DNA of 64,000 nucleotides, from the NCBI GenBank assembly GCA_950106755.1, contig OX467089.1, positions 5,086,501 to 5,150,500 on the forward strand, written 5' to 3'. Positions 11,619 through 24,339 of the stretch are shown here, in pieces. The notes below the pieces were generated by a model. It saw only the letters and a program-made list of their open reading frames with translations. It was not told the origin of the DNA and did not search any database. The position numbers and the translations under genes are program-made. Position 1 is the stretch's first letter. The number at the start of each line of letters is the position of its first letter. The stretch is from Climacium dendroides. Taxonomy: Eukaryota; Streptophyta; Bryopsida; Hypnales; Climaciaceae.

Positions 11619-13863
11619 AGGTCCTGGCTATCGGTGGCTAAAAGTGTAAAATAGAAAAAAGGAATTTTATTCCATTTTATTTAGGAATTTTTTTGAGAAT
11701 AATTTAAGAAAAACAAAATGTGTAATTTCCTTTTGAAGATCAAGATTCAAGAAGAATGACATGTGTTTTTCCTAATACTATTCTTGTAAACAAAATCCTA
11801 ACCAAAATTGATATATTCCTAGAATTGAGAATTGGAAATACCAATCATAGTTATTACAAATTTTTTGAAATAAGAATGAATTAAATGGGACTTGATCAAA
11901 AGATTACCCAAGAAATCATATACAAAGTTTTATCAGATATTTTTCCTAAGAAAGACATATTTGATAAATCTTCTTCTAGGATTCAAAATAATCAATCTAT
12001 AAAACTAAAACCAAAATTAGATTGTCATTCACTCATTCTACCCTAATTCCAAATAGAACAATTAGCCCAAATTTTAGAAGCGTATATTTTAAAGGTAAAA
12101 CTTATACCCTAGAAAAAGCATCAAATTCTAAGAGAACGAATTGTCATTAATTGGAAATAATAAAAGACTATTATTTTGGCCCATGTTTGTTTATGGCCTT
12201 GTACCAACTTTATAAAAACGCATATTATGGACAAGATTTTCAATTAAGTGGATTTATATTCAAGATAGGAAATTAAAACAAAGGAGAGAGGAATTACCTT
12301 TAGACATAAAAAGAATTATTTTTCACAAAATTTGGGAAAAATTTGAACCCAAAAAAGAATTTATAGTAAAATAAGGAGAATTACTCCTTGATTTTGTTTT
12401 ATTATATCTAATTAATCAATTTGAAAAATTACGTTCACAAACCAATTGTAAAGTGCCCCAAGCCTACATTGCTTGGACTGGCAAACAAATTTTAAATAAA
12501 ACTTACACATTCACTTATGGACCAATGAATCTAGTACAGACTCCTCTTATCCCAGACTTTATATGTAAGGACAAAGCAAATCCTTTAAACCCATCTTTTA
12601 GTTTGATTTGCCCAAGCAACTTTAACTACATTCGTTTGTGAGGCAATAACCCGTATTGATTGTCTTACCTAGAAACTACTACTATAAGAACCCAAGTATA
12701 ATCGAACCTTACAACTTGGCAAGTATTGGGAACCCATTACCACAAACTTAACAATTGAAATAATAGGTCCCTAGTGTTTCTTGGGTTTTGCTTTGAAAAT
12801 TTAAAATTTACTTTTATAGAAAGTAGAGATTATCAATCTATGGCCATCCTAAATGTCTAGTTTTGCTTTGAAAATTTAAAATTTACTTTTATAGAAAGTA
12901 GAGATTATCAATCTATGGCCATCCTAAATGTCTAGTTTTGCTTTGAAAATTTAAAATTTACTTTTATAGAAAGTAGAGATTATCAATCTATGGCCATCCT
13001 AAATGTCTGGTCATACCCATGATCGGCTATTAAAAGAGGCTATATAAAAATTACAAAGGGACAAGCAAGCCAAAAATAGGGAAAATAGGAGAAAAATCTC
13101 TATTTATATTCTTTCTTATTTATCACCCCCTAAACCACCACTAAGTCCTACTAATAGACAAAATTTAGAATCTTCTACAAAAATATTACAAGATTAAAAG
13201 TGTGAAATTTCCACATATAATCATTTTAACATTATAAAAAAGAAAATTGATCCACCAATTCATCCCAAAATTTTACATAAGTTAGCTTGTAAATTCAAAA
13301 AGGAAGAGACAAGCCAAATTGGCACCTCACAAGTTGAATTAGAAAATAAAATCTCAAGAATAAATTTGGGTGAAACATTTAGAAACCTAAATTATATATA
13401 TATATATATATATTTCTTGTTGTCTTTTCATTCAATTAGGATTTAAAATTAGGGTTTTGAATTAGAAAAACTTCAAAAATACCTCCCTTGTTGATTATTT
13501 ATTCTCTCAAACTAGAATGTTAGATTTTGAATTGACTAATAAAGATAATATTAGTGATTATTTGGCTAGAAAATTGGAACCCACAAGTTTTGAGTGTCAA
13601 AGAAAGAATAGAAAATTTCGTACATCCAATTAAAGACTTGGCAGAAAGTGTATTTTTTTATTCTAGTTCTGAACATGAATCAATAGGTACCCCACAAATA
13701 GAAATTTCTATTGGTTAAATTTCTTTTGATTTACTTTTTGAAGAAGATCCTTATATTTTAGACTATAATTCATCAGAAGAAGTAAACTTACTGGACCAAT
13801 TATTAAAAAACAAATTATCAAATCAATCCAAATTATTAATTATTAAAAGAAAACATACCTAAA
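11619..13863 (+). other. Internal leader of element A, no intact gene
   Basis: Lies between the primer-site-like motif and the degraded gag. Scattered open stretches are broken by many stops. It contains the 75-bp tandem array at 12786-13008 and a short (TA)n run near 13395. Confidence 0.35.
12786..13008. repeat. Three tandem 75-bp repeats
   Basis: Units begin TTTTGCTTTG at 12786, 12861 and 12936 and look identical by eye across nearly the whole 75 bp. Such homogeneity inside badly decayed DNA points to a recent local amplification, or to an assembly artefact. Confidence 0.85.
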
Positions 13864-14803
13864 ATGGTTCAACGCTCACTTGACTTGACCCCATTACCAC
13901 AAGATGGAGGACAAACTGGGACTGACCCAGACTATCATTTGGCAAGATTTTGAGTAGTTTATACTGCCAATATAATACCAGAACATACTTATTTAGCTAC
14001 TTTTCCAGAAACCTTAGTCGGATCTACCCAAGAATGGTTTCAAATTCATTCACCATTTGCAAATTGGGATGCCTTAAAAGGTGCTTTCTTAGCTAGATTC
14101 AAACTACTAGCTTTTATAGAAAGTATCCAAGAAAAGTTTAAGACTATTAGGGTGTTGCCAAGAAAAAGTGTAGACTCATATTATGGATGACTGGAGTATT
14201 TATTCTAACGCTAGTATAATCATAGCATACCTGATACCTATTTAACAAGTATTTTCTTAGGTGGATTGTATCCACCAGAATTCAAAATTTCAATTAAAAA
14301 AAAGAATCCAACTAATTTAAATACTATTTTGTAGTATGCCAAACGTTATGAGGAAGCTCGTATAAGTGAAGATCAATTAGGGACAATAGATCCCAACATT
14401 TACCCAAATCAATTTATATGTCCTAATTAGGCAATTCAAGCTAGAATGTACTCAGTCCCACAAATGAAAAGTTATCCTACAATCTAATCCGGTAATACAA
14501 CTTGTTACTAATCCTCCCTTTGAAACAAAATTAGACTTGGAAAGTCAAATCAACAAATTGGTAGAAGGGATGGATGATTTAAAAATCTAAGTAACCAATG
14601 CACCAATGAAAAGAAATAAACCTAGTAATTTATGAACAAATGTTTGGTATTCAAATTGCCAAGGACATGGCCATTTGACAACAGAATGTCCTACCCCTAA
14701 TGAGGGAAGAAATATGAATACTCTTAAACCTTGTTGTCAATATTGTGGTGGAACACACTTGACAACTGATTGTTGGTGTAGTATAGAAAAAATTACTTTT
14801 TAA
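13864..14803 (+). pseudogene. gag remnant of element A (capsid and first two zinc knuckles)
   Basis: From the ATG at 13864 the reading shows a retrotransposon Gag capsid with several in-frame stops (for example TGA in the 29th codon). A retained motif is TQEWFQIHSPFANWDALKGA. Near 14650-14780 two knuckles follow. One is damaged (its first cysteine is replaced), the second is of the form C-X2-C-X3-H-X4-C. Gag would package element RNA in cytoplasmic particles. The matching later knuckles lie at 17380-17490, beyond inserted DNA. Confidence 0.7.
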
Positions 14804-16990
14804 GTTATTTTTAGCTTTTTTATAAAAAAGTTATAGGAAAGTAATAGAAAAGTAGGAAAAAGTAGTAGAAAAATAGTAGAAAAACACTTTAAAATAAAAA
14901 GTAGAAAATAAAAAAAATAAAGTTAAAGTAAAAAGTAGTTAGACTTTTGTAGTGTGAATGGAGCTAGTTAGATGGATGGATGGATGAAAAGTATAAAAAT
15001 AAAAAATAAAAAGGGATGAATGGTGTGTGTGAACGAGGTCTCACCCCTTTCCAAGAGGTGTGGCACCTCGTTTTCAAAACTATAAATTGAGAAAAAAATA
15101 AAAACTCTATGGCATTGTAAGACCCTTTATTTCTTAATATATATTTATTATATTTTTTGTGCACTTGTTTTTATCATATATATTATTTTGGCAAAATAAT
15201 TGTATATGACTTTGTGAGTGTTATTTAAAGAGATTGTGTGTGGTAGTATCTGTATGTTATTTAGGGAGAGATCTGCAAGCCAATTGTAAATACACTGTGA
15301 GTGATTGGTGGTGTAAATTCTTATAACCATTATATTTTGGAGTTGAAACTTTATGAGAATGGAATGTTGGATACTTTGTTCGAAAACTAGACATGAGAGT
15401 TGCTGAGAGATCTGAGGGCCAAGAGTGGAATTTCTACCTTTTCTTTTGCGAAGATTTGAAAAATCTGAATTGTGAACGAGGAGGCTGAGAAGATCAAAAC
15501 AAAGATCACATGAGAAGAATTTGGTGCTGGGACTTGCAGCAACGGACAGGCTTTGGGCGAATTAGGGATTTGGAGTTTGCCGCAGCAGCATCGATCAGAG
15601 GAGAGCGCCAATTTGTCAATTCATGACCAGAGTCTGTTTGTACGAATTGCAACTTGATTAGTGCTTGTGATTCAAGCAGCTTGTGAGATCGGGTAGAGAT
15701 CAAAGAGAATTTTTGGCAGCAATCAAAGCGCCGACTATCCTGAGCGATTCATGAAATCCTGAAGAATTCATCGGAATTCAGTCGACTAGAGGTTGGGGTG
15801 GAGCATTGTGGTTAAGTAAGAAAGAATCAACCAGAAAAGTGGAGGGATTTGATCAATTTGAGAAGAAATCGTGACTTTGTGAGAGGCGCGGCAATTGGCA
15901 GCGCCCGACCGGCTAAAGAAGTTTCCAAAATTTCGTCAGAAATTCGACCGATTGGAGTGCTGGGATTGGTGGTGCTCCGGAGTTGAAGGCGAAGCTTGCA
16001 AGGCGCGTGGCGATTCAACATCGACGAACTTCGAAATTAGGGATTTCAAATCCCTGAATTGTTGCCCAGTCGTAACCAGATTCGGCACAGTCTGTGTGCA
16101 CACGGCCTTAGGATGCGGCAGCACGGCCGTAGGATACCCTCGCGCGGTCATAGGCCCCATCGCGCGGTAATAGGGCCTGTTTCCGTTCTTTTGGCCCCAA
16201 GTCCGTTCAAATTGATTTTTTTTAAAAAGTTTTTCATTTCTGAAGTTATTTCTGAAGTTATTTCTGAATGGTTTTAGGGCTGATTTGTACGACCTGACCT
16301 AAAACAAAATAAAAAAAAGGCTTAAATTTTTTGAACGGCCATTGGGCCGTATCCCTAGTTTGGACCTAGGTCATAGTATCAGGAAGACGGAATTAATAGA
16401 ATTAGTAATCTTTGTGATTGACAAATACTTTTGTGTGTTTTAGGAATGACTCACCCCGTGGGTTTGGACTTGTTGCCTTGAGACTTATTGCCCAATCTTA
16501 AAAGAAAGGAGAAAGCTCAAAGACCAAGAATCTGGTACTTTGTCCTAAACCTTTCATACTCCTGCATACTGAACTTGTTGCCTACTGTGACAGACTCGTG
16601 TAGGCATTTTGCACATAGATTCGAAAAGCTCAAAAAGAGCAATTACTGGACTTGTTGCCCCAACACATAAAAAATGTTAATTAATGAATTATTTGTATAC
16701 TTTAAAAGTATTATCTTGTATATATATATGATTAGGTCATAGGCTGCATCCATGTATAAGACGTGTTGCCTAGCCTGACGTGTTGCCCATGATGTGTTGC
16801 CTACCCTAGAATACTATATAGGATCGGGACTCTTAGATCATTGTGTATGCATTAGTGATAATGGACTGTCCACCAAATTGAGAGAACCTGGGAATAAGAA
16901 GAAAAAAAAAAGAAAAAGAATAGAGGTATAAGAATAAAGTTTCCAGGTATATTCCACAAAGTTAACTTACACATAACCTAAATCTACTTT
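14804..16990. mobile_element. Insertion splitting gag of element A
   Basis: This stretch separates zinc knuckles 1-2 from knuckles 3-4, which are joined by an Asn-rich linker in the related gag at 62.8-63.6 kb. It has no coding resemblance. It includes a GC-richer part (about 15900-16200) and a 3' part matching the LTR-like DNA at 11170-11500. It may be a solo LTR or truncated LTR element; exact ends and target duplication were not found. Confidence 0.4.
16660..16980 (+). repeat. LTR-like segment matching 11170-11500
   Basis: Shared landmarks are AATTAATGAATTATTTGTA, ACTATATAGGAT and GGGACT, in the same order. The ACTATATAGGA sequence could be a TATA-type promoter. The match supports both regions coming from one LTR family. 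Confidence 0.55.
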
Positions 16991-16994
16991 AAAA

Positions 16995-17546
16995 GTGACA
17001 TTAGATGCACCAACGATAGACTACGTTGGCTTATCCACGGATGAACCCCTATACCACTGGTACTTGACAAAAAAAATAAAAGTTAGTGAAAAAGTACCTC
17101 ACAGTTGGAATTTAGCCAACCTTAGACAAGAACTAAGGGAAACTAAACAAGTTATGCAAGTAGACTCTACTAAGCCCTTGATTAATAGGACAAATAATAA
17201 TAATAATAATAAACAACCTTTTACTAGACCTAATAATGATCCACTCTATAGACCTAATGACAATCGACCACATTGGGATGATACTTATAACAAACCACTA
17301 GTGTGGAATGGACCACCTTCCAACCCAAACACCTATATGTATGGACCACCTGAAAAGAATAAACACCTAGTGTGTTTTAGATGTGGTGAAATTGACCATT
17401 ATGTAAGTAATTGCCCCAACCCTAGGACAAAAGAGGGTTATACACTATGGTGTGGTAGGTGTCGACCAGGCCATGTGCCTGAAGATTGCACAACTCCACC
17501 TAGAAAATTTCCACCATCGGAAAGAGATTACCCTAAATCTAAATAA
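16995..17546 (+). pseudogene. gag remnant of element A (C-terminal zinc knuckles)
   Basis: An open reading of 183 codons with an Asn-rich linker (about residues 60-110) followed by two zinc knuckles: CFRCGEIDHYVSNC (C-X2-C-X4-H-X4-C) and CGRCRPGHVPEDC (one residue short). The first part does not look like Gag and may be read-in from inserted DNA. Knuckle order and linker match the related gag at 62.8-63.6 kb, so this is the downstream half of the gag begun at 13864. Confidence 0.65.
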
Positions 17547-18052
17547 GTTCAATTCCAAGAAGAAGGAAATACTAGGCCATCTAACCATGTTTCTCATTCT
17601 ATATTTGGAAAAAACTTTCACCTAGATGATGTCTTTAAGGCTACAAGAGCATCGAAGGCTAATTATAATCTAACAAGTAATCAAAGTACAAATAACACTA
17701 GAAATGAGCCAATAGGGCTACAACTAATGAAATCAACTTTCAATCCAACTACCATACCAGAAAAAGAAGTTATACGATTATACCACTAGTTGAAGTAATT
17801 CAAAATCCGCATCCAACTAAGGAAATAACGTAGAAGGAACGGCAAAAGAAATTATTAAAACAATTAGTTTATAATCAACCATAGATAATTATACCTGAAA
17901 AAGAAATAATACCATCAATTACATTACCTATTATTCCTCTTAATCATATTCTTAGCTTTTATCAAATCCCTGTAAAAAGGGTAAATGCCAAAATAAATGC
18001 TCAAAGTCTGTTAAAATGAAAAACTACTAGATCTATGAAATAAATAGCTGGA
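17547..18052 (+). other. Gag-protease linker of element A, degraded
   Basis: Runs between the last zinc knuckle and the protease. Frames are interrupted, but Pro/Ile/Glu-rich stretches remain, as is usual for this spacer. No separate gene is seen. Confidence 0.4.
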
Positions 18053-18794
18053 ATGGAACTCTATGATGTGGTTGCAAATTTAGATAAAATAGATAAAATT
18101 CAACCCCAAATCACTATGAAACAACTATTAGCCATATCTCTTAAGTGTTGTATTGAATTAAGCTTTTCTCGGATTAGAAAAAGAGCTAAATCCATGGAAA
18201 TTCATGAAGTTTCTAGAGATCTAGGAGCTCCAACAGTGGATGTTATAATTGACGGATTGTTAATTTGTGGAGTTCAGATTGACAACAATTCTAGTGTCAA
18301 TCTTATGAATTTTGAAATTATGGAAGAATTAGAATTGACTTCTATGACTTTAATTCCCATTATTTTAAGAATGGATGACCAAAGCGGAGTCAAACTATTG
18401 AGAATGTTATCCCAAATAGTTACAACTATTGGCAGAATAGACTATAAAGTTGATTATATAGTTTTCAAACTTATAGAGTCTATTTCCTCTTATCTTATTT
18501 TACTAGAAGGCCATGGTTATATTCAGCTAAAGTTAAGGATGGTTGGGGAAAAGGAACTTTAACTATTGGAAAAGGTAAGAATAAACTTCTTCTACCCCTT
18601 TATCCACCAACTTATAGAGGCAAACCCAAGATGAGGGAACTAGTGTCACCCTTGACAATTTGTCAAAAATGAGTAGTGATGCTGAAATAGAACCAACCCA
18701 AAAATTCATAAAAGAAATGACCTATAAAAGTATGGGATTAGGGAAATACTTTACTCCATTAGCCTATATTGATGATTTTGATGATGTCATCCTA
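18053..18794 (+). pseudogene. Retroviral-type aspartic protease of element A
   Basis: The 169-codon open frame to 18562 contains a retropepsin-like core: VDVIIDGLLICGVQIDNNSS followed by VNLM. The active-site D-[ST]-G is changed to D-N-N, so activity is unlikely. In intact elements this enzyme matures the Gag-Pol polyprotein. A second open piece (18660-18794) continues the protease-RT linker and stops where the chromovirus 5' LTR begins; the host reading resumes after 27092. Confidence 0.7.
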
Positions 18795-19103
18795 TGTTAC
18801 GACTCGGTCGTAACAGGTGGACAGTTAGTAGTCAGGGAAGTTAGCGTTGGTATGTCTTTGTGTTCATTTAAGCTCCGTGAAGGGAGCTTGTCCTTCACAT
18901 CTCATTTTGTCAATACCATCAATTGTTCCTACTTATTTCAACTATTGTATTTCGGATTATCAAGAAGATAGGGAATACTTGTGGTGAATTGTGTTGGTAG
19001 ATGGGTCTATAGATTGAATGGTTGCTTGAGTTAATTTGGCATTTCATACTTGTGAATTGGGGAGCATTGATAGTAATTCGATTTTGAATTGTAAGTCTTG
19101 ACA
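18795..19103 (+). repeat. 5' LTR of the nested chromovirus
   Basis: 309 bp, starting TGTTACGACTCGGTCG and ending GTCTTGACA. It differs from the 3' LTR at roughly 20 positions by eye, mostly transitions, indicating an old insertion. Confidence 0.9.
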
Positions 19104-22100
19104 TTATGAGACATCTTGATACTATCTGTGCTCCAGTTTGATTCTCTATTTTAATTCATTGGTGCTAAGCTTGCTTGTAGCAATTATGAAAACTGAGTGA
19201 AGATAGCCAGTGGACCCGGGTGTCCCAAAGTTCGAGTTCTTGGTTGTGGAAGGCAGTTGATTTCTCAAATTGAGAATTAGCTGTCAGAGAGCTTGGATGT
19301 CGTTAGAGGGAATTGGGGAGAGAACTGGGAAGAAGGTTAAGGTCAAGGAACCACGTCATGATGCTCATATATTTGTTGTGTAATGATTGTTGAAGGCCCA
19401 CGGCAGCGCGGAATGGTGGCAAGAAGTGTGCGATTCAGATCAGGACGAGCGCATTGGTGATGGAATACTGAGGGTTGTTGCATTTGTAATATGGACCGCA
19501 ACAAAGCATCCACGGGTGGAGGACCACCAAGAATGGAAGGTGCAAGATCAGAATGGGTTGCTTTTATACAACAACAAATTCAATCAGTATTCTAAGCGGC
19601 TATTCCATATCTGGTGCAACAAATCTCCGAATTAGTAGTTGTGCCTCTACTGCCTACGTCCCATACCCGGCCATTTACCGTGTGGTCATTGAAGGTGGTA
19701 GAGGCACAAGGAAGGAAACGGTAGCCTTGTCCCATACCCGGCCGTTTACCAAGTTCCCTCGAGTCAAGGCTAACTCACTGCCCAAAGGCGTGGGAGGGCC
19801 AAAGCCTTTCGCTAGCCTTGCTCTCTTGCATGATAAGCACGGAAAAATGAAGTGATCACCAACACAAGGGAGTGCACCCTCATGCCGGGTCAGGGTGAAC
19901 CCTCACACCTTCACTTCTCCACATGGAAAAAGAATCCTTGGAATTAAAAAGTCTTTTGTTTCCACCAAGCTTCCTTTTGCCTAAAACCAAACCATAACAC
20001 TTTGATTTGCGACTTTAGTCACTTATGCCCTCTATTTCATCCCAACCCTTAATTCTAGCGTGATTTGTACTGAAATTTTTAGTTCAACGTCCCTAAACTA
20101 AGAAAAGGTTAGTTTTTTTGGTGATTTTGTGTTTTTTGCACGATTTGAAGGGTCTAACTAAGACTAAGAAAGACAAAATCAGCACATGGAGTTGCTGAAA
20201 TTCATAGATGGAGACTACTATCTATAGAAAGTTGATTTTTGGTAGTTTTTGACGATTTACAAGAGTCCAAAGGCCTATTTTGGGGTAAAGAAATAGAAAA
20301 TAGCACATAAAATTGCTGAAATTCGAAGGTGAATAGTACTATGTGGTGAAAAACTAATTTTTTTGGGTGATTTTGTGGATTTGGGTAGTCCTAAGCATCT
20401 AATTTGGAGTATAGAAATAGAAAACAGCAGGTAGAAAGTCCTAAGAAGAGGAAACTAATTTTTTGGGGTGATTTTGAGGATTTAGATGATCCTAAGGGAC
20501 TTTTGAAGGAAAAAAAATGAAAAAACAGCAACCAACATCACTCCAAACAATTCCTTTTTGGGTGGGTTAGAAAATTACAAGCTAATGGATTACTACATGT
20601 AAACACAATAGCCATCCACCCCTTACCGTTCGGTGCACATCTTGGAAGTGAAATTCCACCTAGGAAACCCCGTGCCGGTTCCTAGATGGGCGACATCACC
20701 CGTTCACTTCCAATTTCCCTTAGGCTTCCGACCAACGAGAGTGTATAAGGTTCTTTTTTAAGAAATTTTAATGGTTATACACAGGGTTTGGACCACAAAA
20801 GCCGGATTTGATGAGGGTATGACGGGCAACCTGTAGTTCAACCTGCAACCACAAGCTCTCGGGGCTTTGGGGCATCACTCCCGCCACGTCCAATTTCAAA
20901 ACGACATACACGATCCCACCGGTCATTACTCCGGCCTCACCGTGATACAAAAACGTCTAATAAAGAATGCAACTAAATAACACTCAAGAGGGTCCCGTCC
21001 AACAATGGGGGATATTCCTCTTGGTGTTCATGTACATGTGAGTACATGAATTACATACAAGAACAACAACACCCACACAACACCCCCCACACATGCAATA
21101 AAACAAACAAATCAAAACAAAGAAAGAGAAAAAACACAATTGCTCCACATGCTCCAAACGTGTTCCAAGTACCTGCAAAATGCATCAATCTAACTTGTAC
21201 CACAAGTGAGAATCACACTCCCTCCTGGCAGACGCACCAAAAATGTGAGTGGATTTCACTGTGAAGCAAAATCCATCCACAAGATTGGGCCGTAAGGAGT
21301 GTATGGACCCCTAACTACCTAGCCTTCCAAGCAATGGCAATTCATCCTCAATTTAGTAGATTAACTTTAGTATGTGATTTTGCCCTAAAAATTACCATTA
21401 GGACACTCAATGTGACTCTAAGTAAGGTTCAAGTGAAAATTCCAATACTCAATCTCCCATAGCATCACATACACCCATTCACTCCACATACATTTGGTTC
21501 ATCACAAGTTTTATAATAATGTGCAATTAAAATTGCAATTATTTAACCACAATTGAGAAGGAAAAAACCCATCCAAACCTCCAATTGTTCCCCCTTTAGA
21601 GGCAGCGGACCAGCCTTCACAAAAACAGTCACTATTTCTTCACACTATCTCCAATTGGCTTGAGTTTTGACTTTTTGGAAAGCTGACTTGATTCTCCTTG
21701 TCCTCCCCAAAATTCAGCTCCATACCGTCCTTCAATCGTCCAAAGTGTCTCGCCAAAGTCGATGTTGTCCATTCGCCGCGGCAGTAGACCTCTCCTCACA
21801 AAAACGGTCGCCATTTCTTCAAATTTGCTTCAAATTGTATGAAAATTGTCTTCATGGAAAGCTAACTTGAATGCGCCCCTCCCCTACAATTTTTGGCCCC
21901 ATGAAAGCTACTATCCGGCCTTCGTAGCTCTTCAAAGATGGCAGTTTGGTGGAAGGCTCCGAAACCCTAACTCTCCTTCATGTTTTCTCTTCCAATTTCC
22001 CATCTAACCTTACACCACTCCTCTTTTCACCCATTTTACCTCCCAAGGTAAAAACTTACTCAACTAATTACTCTAACCTCAATCCCCACCCTAATGCTCT

Positions 22101-22689
22101 TCCATTTCTAACTTTCTTCTTCACAATTTCACATCCACACTCCAAAAACATGCACATCTCAAAAAAAACACAAGAGAGAGTGGAGAGAGAGAGCTCCTAA
22201 CCCTAATTCGACCTTTTCCCCCAACCAACTAACTAACTAACACTCCTAATCACTTTCATCCAAGTTAATTTACTGAAATTTCATTAAATCATTACTAATT
22301 GCCTAAATTAGAGTTTCTACCACAATGCTAGTTTTCTCATAGTAGTTTTAAGTTTGATAACTTCTTTTGTGCTTTTCATATTTCTTCTTTTTTGTTGGTT
22401 TTTGATTTATATTTAGATCCATTTTCAACTTCTAATCCTTGTTTTCAATTCCTTTTTGTATTTTTTATCTTTTTAAATATTTTTGGGTTGAAATTTTGAT
22501 CTAATTTCTTATCCTATGTACTAAAAGTCTTCTAACTAATGATTGTAGTTTGATCTAATGTACTAACACCTTTGAACTTCAAATCTTACACATAGTTTTT
22601 ATATTTTCAATGATCTTAAAGGTGAACCAATATTATGGTTCACACATAGCTTTGATTAGTATTTCGTAGCAAACCACAAACATACCGAT
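19104..22689 (+). other. Unusually long leader of the chromovirus
   Basis: About 3.6 kb separate the LTR from recognisable gag; leaders are usually a few hundred bases. It holds a short hairpin (GTGCCTCTAC at 19641, GTAGAGGCAC at 19698), duplicated CCCATACCCGGCC boxes near 19660 and 19732, and diverged tandem repeats at 20110-20530. No coding region is convincing. An unrecognised further insertion is likely. Confidence 0.45.
20110..20530. repeat. Diverged tandem repeats of about 115-130 bp
   Basis: About four units share AACTAATTTTTTGGGTGATTTTG, then a TTTGG-rich middle and AAATAGAAAACAGCA. Spacing is irregular. Non-coding. Confidence 0.5.
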
Positions 22690-23414
22690 TGGATGAGGAC
22701 AAAGTTGCATATGTTTTGTCGTATATGACTAGAGCTGCTCAAAGTTGGGCAATGTCAATCTTGTAGGCACTTGATGAGGGACGTCATCATGAGTTGTTGA
22801 TAAATTATAACGCTTTTTGAAAGGCGGTAATTTCCGTTTATGGGGAAGTTGATTGAAGGAGCAGTGTAGAGGATTGCCTTGGGAGAATTCACCAAACAGA
22901 ATTAGTGTCGACTTACATTTCGATGTTTAATGAGCATGCGGTGTAGGTTGATTGGAATGAGGCCAACTTAGTGGCACGGTTTCGAGGAGGGCTCAAAGAT
23001 GAGATTCTTCATTCCATTGCCACAGCAGAGCGGCAACCCCAAAAGCTTTACGATTGGATGGCGAAGGTGTCGAGGATCGATGAGCAATTGTGGTCTTAGT
23101 GCCAAAGTTGCCGCCCCTCAAGTTCTTCCAATTCATGAGATCACGTTGGACGATTCCAAGTAACTTTGAGAGCTTCGAGCACTTCGGAACCAATATCCAT
23201 AGAGATCGATGCTATTCAAGGAACCATGGCTTTAGTGAAGACGGCCACCGAGCATTTGGAATATCAAAACAAGGAAGATGTTGGGTTTGTAGAAAAAATT
23301 GGGCATATTCACTCAAAATGTCCAACGAACCCTTTGAAACCATTGTCACTATTAGCTATTGGGAAGGAAGAAATTGAAACAGAAGAGCCAGGAAAAGGCA
23401 AAGCCTGGGATTGA
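22690..23414 (+). pseudogene. Chromovirus gag remnant
   Basis: Capsid-like reading with motifs such as KVAYVLSYMTRAAQSWA and LVARFRGGLKDEILHSI, broken by several stops. Near 23280-23320 a zinc knuckle CWVC-RK-x-GHIHSKC can be read only if a one-base slip in the run of A residues is ignored. It would have formed the particle shell and bound element RNA. Confidence 0.7.
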
Positions 23415-23639
23415 GAATGTGGCCTTAGTACCTAAGCGTGCCTCAGACAGCAGCAACAACAATGTTGGGGCAGAGCAGGGGCAGAGATCATCAGGGTAAT
23501 TACGAACAAGTAGAAGTAGGACAGGCTCCAGTCCCTACACGGCAGGGAGGAACCTAGGGAGCGGTTTTGGTTTGGGAGGATTTGCGTAGGAAGAAGGGGT
23601 TGATTCCTTCATGGAGCCATCGTATTTGCAAGCGATGAC

Positions 23640-24110
23640 GGATCTAGAAGCCCATTTAACATTGGAAGCTCAAATTAATTTGGTACCCATTGTGACACTC
23701 TTAGATTCGGGCGTGACATGAGTTTTTATACATCTAAATTTTGCTAAAGAGTGTCAAGCAGAGATTCATCAAAAGAAGAGGCCAAGAGAGGTGAGAGTCA
23801 TTGATGGCAGAATGATCAATTCCGAGCTCATCATCCTGGAGGTTACCATTGATTTACAAATAGGGAATCATCAAGAGGTGTGTATGGCATATATTACTAA
23901 TACTGGGCGATACTTGTGCATCCTAGGCACACCATGGCTCATACGACATGATCTGAATATCCAATGGTCACAAAAGCAGGTACATTTTGATTCTTCATAT
24001 TACCTTCAAAATTGTTTGCCACCTTCGGAAGAGGTTCACGATGCTATGTTAGGCGACATGAAGGTCGGCCAAAAAATTTCATTTTTCCAATTAAAAAGAA
24101 ATGGAGTGTA
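23640..24110 (+). pseudogene. Chromovirus aspartic protease remnant
   Basis: The core LLDSGVT (active-site D-S-G retained) lies near 23700, followed immediately by a stop. The flap and C-terminal part are open from 23791, ending in the family motif ILGTPWLIRHDLNIQWS. The D-S-G keeps the catalytic residue, but the reading is interrupted. Confidence 0.75.
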
Positions 24111-24339
24111 GTCCATCAACATCAAATTTTTGTAACTCGCCAACCAAAGACAACCAAGTCGGAAACACTTTGAGTAGTTCCCTTGGAGGACAAGGGTCTC
24201 TACTGACCGCCCCAAGGCATGCTATGGTGTCTGCTGTAGCTTTCAGTTTGTCAACCAGGGATGTAGAGGTATATACGTTATTCATATCGGAGATGACCAG
24301 CAAGTCCAAAAGGGGATTTAATCCCAGCAAAATATAGAA

